Assembly: GCA_009781515.1 (NCBI GenBank)
Contig: WQXY01000001.1
Location: 1 to 64,000 of the forward strand
Source: Oscillospiraceae bacterium
GTDB lineage: Bacteria > Bacillota > Clostridia > Oscillospirales > Oscillospiraceae
DNA length: 64,000 nucleotides
Reading direction: 5' to 3'
The translations under genes were made by a program, and so were the position numbers. Below the pieces are notes generated by a model. It had not been told where the DNA came from, ran no database searches, and saw nothing but the letters and a program-made list of their open reading frames with translations. Of this stretch, positions 62,131-64,000 are shown piece by piece. Within the stretch, counting starts at the first letter, position 1; every line of letters begins with the position of its first letter.

Positions 62131-62990
62131 GAGGATACAGAACTTACCACAGCCTTATATAGTTCATTTCGAGAGCAGCCTAAATCTAAGGCTGCTTTTT
62201 TTACACCATCCCTCACAGACATTCCCTCTGCGACAAGCTCTTTTGCGAGCGAAACGGCTGCTTCAAGCGACTTGCGCTCCGCCCCGTTATCTGCCTCAAC
62301 ACTTTCGCAAGCACCCTGCAAAACAATCACAAACTCACCGCGAGGTTTTTTTTCGGTGAAATGAGCTATCGCTTCGGAGAGTGTAAGCCGAAGTGTTTCT
62401 TCATACATTTTTGTTATTTCACGCGAAATGGAAACATACCTGTCGCCAAATACGGCAAAAATATCCGTCAGAGTGCGAAGCAGCTTATGCGGAGCCTCAT
62501 AAAAAACAATCGTCCGCCGCTCATGCTTTAATTCGCTAAGTGCCGAGAGGCGTTTCTTTTTATCGGCAGGCAAAAAGCCCTCAAAAATATAACGCCCCGC
62601 AGGAAAGCCCGACAAGGCAAGAGCGCACACCACCGCGCAAGGCCCCGGAATTATATTCACAACAACCCCTGCAGCCGCACAAAGCTGCACCAAATCCGCA
62701 CCCGGGTCACTGACTGCGGGCGTTCCTGCATCAGTCACGAGCGCGCAATCCTCACCGCCGAGAAGTCGGTCGAGTATTTTAGCACCCGCCTCTTGTTTAT
62801 TATGTTCAAAATAACTGATAAGCGGCTTTTTGATACCAAGATGTGTCAGAAGCTTTCGCGTAACACGGGTATCTTCAGCCGCTATGAAGTGGACGTCACG
62901 TAGAGTGCAAACAACCCTATCGGAAATATCCGAAAGATTTCCGATAGGAGTTGCTGTAAGATATAAATTACCGATTTGAGAGCCTCGCAT
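62127..62990 (-). CDS. rsmI: 16S rRNA (cytidine-2'-O-)-methyltransferase RsmI
   Basis: 287 residues from ATG 62990. The track extends to 63110 but that part overlaps the ferredoxin gene in another frame. Family landmarks: LYLTATPIGNLSDIS at the start, AAEDTRVTRKLL, LVTDAGTPAVSDPG, IIPGPCAVVCALALSG, RTIVFYEAPHKL, ISREITKMYEE. A short C-terminal helical tail is present. RsmI methylates C1402 of 16S rRNA. It begins 14 bases after the ferredoxin stop codon. Confidence 0.95.
   Translation of the reverse strand: MRGSQIGNLYLTATPIGNLSDISDRVVCTLRDVHFIAAEDTRVTRKLLTHLGIKKPLISYFEHNKQEAGAKILDRLLGGEDCALVTDAGTPAVSDPGADLVQLCAAAGVVVNIIPGPCAVVCALALSGFPAGRYIFEGFLPADKKKRLSALSELKHERRTIVFYEAPHKLLRTLTDIFAVFGDRYVSISREITKMYEETLRLTLSEAIAHFTEKKPRGEFVIVLQGACESVEADNGAERKSLEAAVSLAKELVAEGMSVRDGVKKAALDLGCSRNELYKAVVSSVSS
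62174..62202 (+). terminator. Terminator embedded in the end of rsmI
   Basis: AGCAGCCT (62174-62181) pairs with AGGCTGCT (62189-62196), 7-base loop, followed by a T-run to 62202. It lies inside the last codons of the convergent rsmI gene, so the terminator and coding sequence share bases. Confidence 0.75.
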
Positions 62991-63003
62991 AACGAGACAC
63001 GCT

Positions 63004-63171
63004 TTATGCAGAGATTGCGTCAACAGGGCATACGCCGAGGCATGCGCCGCAGTCGATGCAGGTTTCGGCATCAATGTCAAATTGAGAAGCACCTTCCGAG
63101 ATTGAGCCAACGGGGCAGTCGCCTACGCAAGCACCGCAAGAAATACATTCGCTGCTGATTGTATGAGCCAT
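63004..63171 (-). CDS. 2[4Fe-4S] ferredoxin
   Basis: A 55-residue protein absent from the ORF track. It has two complete cluster motifs, CISCGACVGDCPV and CIDCGACLGVCPV, the classic clostridial ferredoxin pattern, starting MAHTISSE. GGAGG lies about 8 bases upstream, with a good promoter beyond. It carries low-potential electrons in anaerobic metabolism. The overlapping frame was wrongly merged into rsmI by the automatic ORF call. Confidence 0.95.
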   Translation of the reverse strand: MAHTISSECISCGACVGDCPVGSISEGASQFDIDAETCIDCGACLGVCPVDAISA

Positions 63172-63208
63172 GATTTATACCTCCAAAGTTTGTTTTAATT
63201 CAAAAATA

Positions 63209-63236
63209 ATTTTACCATGAAAAATAAAAATTGCAA
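63209..63236 (-). promoter_or_regulatory. Promoter of ferredoxin-rsmI
   Basis: Reading leftward: TTGCAA (63236-63231), 16-base spacer, TAAAAT (63214-63209), about 37 bases before the ferredoxin ATG. Confidence 0.6.
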
Positions 63237-63246
63237 CAGGAAAATA

Positions 63247-64000
63247 TTAATGATGAAACAATCTCATGCCTGTAAATGCCATTACCATGTCGTATTTATC
63301 GCAGGTTTCAATGACATTATCATCTCTGATTGAACCGCCGGGCTGAGCAACATATTTTACGCCGGAACGCTTGGCACGCTCAATATTATCACCAAACGGG
63401 AAAAACGCATCACTGCCGAGAGCAACATCTTTTGCATGAGATAACCACTCCTTGCGGTCTTCTCGTGTTAGCTCACGCGGCTTTTCGGTAAAAATCGTCT
63501 GCCAAACACCCTCACGCAGCACATCATCACAGTCGTCGGAAATATACAGCTCAATTGTATTATCGCGTACAGGTCTTTGTATATCTTTTATAAAAGGCAG
63601 CCCTAACACATCGGGGTGCTGACGTAAAAACCAGTTATCAGCCTTGCTGCCTGCAAGTCTTGTACAATGAATACGGCTTTGCTGTCCCGCACCGATGCCG
63701 ATAGCTTGCCCGCCGTAGACATAACAAACGGAATTTGACTGTGTATATTTAAGCGTAATAAGAGCAATAAGCAAATCACGCTTATTTGCATCGGGAAGAT
63801 TTTTATTTTTTGTCACAATATTAGAAAGGAAATTATCGTCAATTTTCAGCTCGTTTCGCCCCTGCTCAAAAGTGACGCCGTAAACATCTTTAAGCTCGGC
63901 ACTTTTCGGCACATAGTTCGGGTCCATTTGCACGACGCTGTACCCGCCCTTACGTTTTTCACCGAGTATTTTGAGTGCGGCTTTGGTATAACCGGGAGCA
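63247..64000 (-). CDS. Phosphoribosylaminoimidazolecarboxamide (AICAR) formyltransferase, N-terminus beyond window
   Basis: The frame stays open past the track ATG (63933) to the window edge (APGYTKAALKILGEKRKGGYSVVQ precedes it), so the gene is cut. QAIGIGAGQQSRIHCTRLAG, KADNWFLRQHP, FFPFGDNIERAKRSGVKYVAQPGGSIRD and DMVMAFTGMRLFHH are AICAR transformylase motifs. This is the stand-alone clostridial form without an IMP cyclohydrolase domain visible. It transfers a formyl group to AICAR in purine synthesis. Core chromosomal gene. Confidence 0.9.
   Translation of the reverse strand, partial: APGYTKAALKILGEKRKGGYSVVQMDPNYVPKSAELKDVYGVTFEQGRNELKIDDNFLSNIVTKNKNLPDANKRDLLIALITLKYTQSNSVCYVYGGQAIGIGAGQQSRIHCTRLAGSKADNWFLRQHPDVLGLPFIKDIQRPVRDNTIELYISDDCDDVLREGVWQTIFTEKPRELTREDRKEWLSHAKDVALGSDAFFPFGDNIERAKRSGVKYVAQPGGSIRDDNVIETCDKYDMVMAFTGMRLFHH

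Noticed and set aside
62127-63110. Track start of rsmI at 63110
   Set aside because: The extra 40 residues overlap the ferredoxin gene in another frame and do not resemble RsmI; the family N-terminus begins right after ATG 62990.

Overview
The window reads as a piece of a low-to-moderate GC Gram-positive (Clostridia-like) chromosome. Supporting signs are strong AGGAGG-type ribosome binding sites, frequent TTG/GTG starts, stand-alone AICAR formyltransferase, RsmA and RsmI genes, a 2[4Fe-4S] ferredoxin, thioester/Cna_B adhesin architecture, an ECF sigma with a DUF4367-type anti-sigma, and zinc-ribbon/PknB/PP2C/FHA signalling genes. No rRNA, tRNA, CRISPR array, complete insertion sequence or integrase was seen. 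The genus cannot be named from sequence alone.

Layout. 1-3.5 kb (minus): a large secreted BACON-repeat protein, cut by the window edge, plus a small upstream unknown. 3.9-7.8 kb (minus): a two-gene unit of a P-loop STAND-like NTPase and a VirD4/TraG-like protein whose nucleotide-binding motifs are lost. 8.2-8.9 kb: a type III toxin-antitoxin locus (ToxN/AbiQ family) with a very short RNA antitoxin and a frameshifted toxin. 8.9-10.1 kb: decayed repeats and a winged-helix fragment. 10.2-13.5 kb: ATP-grasp ligase, LpxD-like acyltransferase, PIG-L deacetylase and a 4-TM protein. 13.6-18.1 kb: DegV, then a HTH / split PEP-synthase-like phosphotransferase / VUT transporter operon. 18.2-21.4 kb: an operon of a class III cyclase homologue lacking a metal ligand, a receiver-like protein and a nucleoside-phosphorylase-fold protein. 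21.7-28.5 kb: ECF sigma/anti-sigma and secreted or surface proteins, with a duplicated bipartite promoter. 28.6-31.2 kb: DarT-NADAR and UPF0175/DUF3368 toxin-antitoxin pairs. 31.3-35 kb (minus): a TPR-metallo-beta-lactamase protein with a homopolymer frameshift, a radical SAM/SPASM enzyme and a 48-residue cysteine-rich peptide missed by the ORF track, which together look like a RiPP locus. 35.7-40.2 kb: two 2-TM proteins, a radical SAM-CYTH fusion and a frameshifted Nudix gene. 40.5-53.1 kb: lipoprotein, zinc-ribbon membrane proteins, PP2C, Ser/Thr kinase, double-FHA ABC exporter and SGNH lipoprotein. 53.2-64 kb: more GC-rich, core-like DNA with GH95 fucosidase, rsmA, HTH plus a second kinase, zinc-ribbon proteins, rsmI, ferredoxin and AICAR formyltransferase.

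How it fits together. About 3.9 to 40 kb is an accessory region dense in conflict-type genes (type III TA, STAND NTPase, DarT-NADAR, PIN-type TA, cyclase/nucleosidase, radical SAM-CYTH). A 31-bp direct repeat lies at 9.2 kb and 40.3 kb, close to its two ends. The best candidates for undescribed systems are (a) the radical SAM-CYTH fusion with its membrane partners and Nudix neighbour, (b) the cyclase-like / receiver-like / nucleosidase operon, (c) the degenerate TraG-like plus STAND NTPase pair, and (d) the cysteine-rich RiPP locus. All functional statements come from motif reading by eye, without any search.
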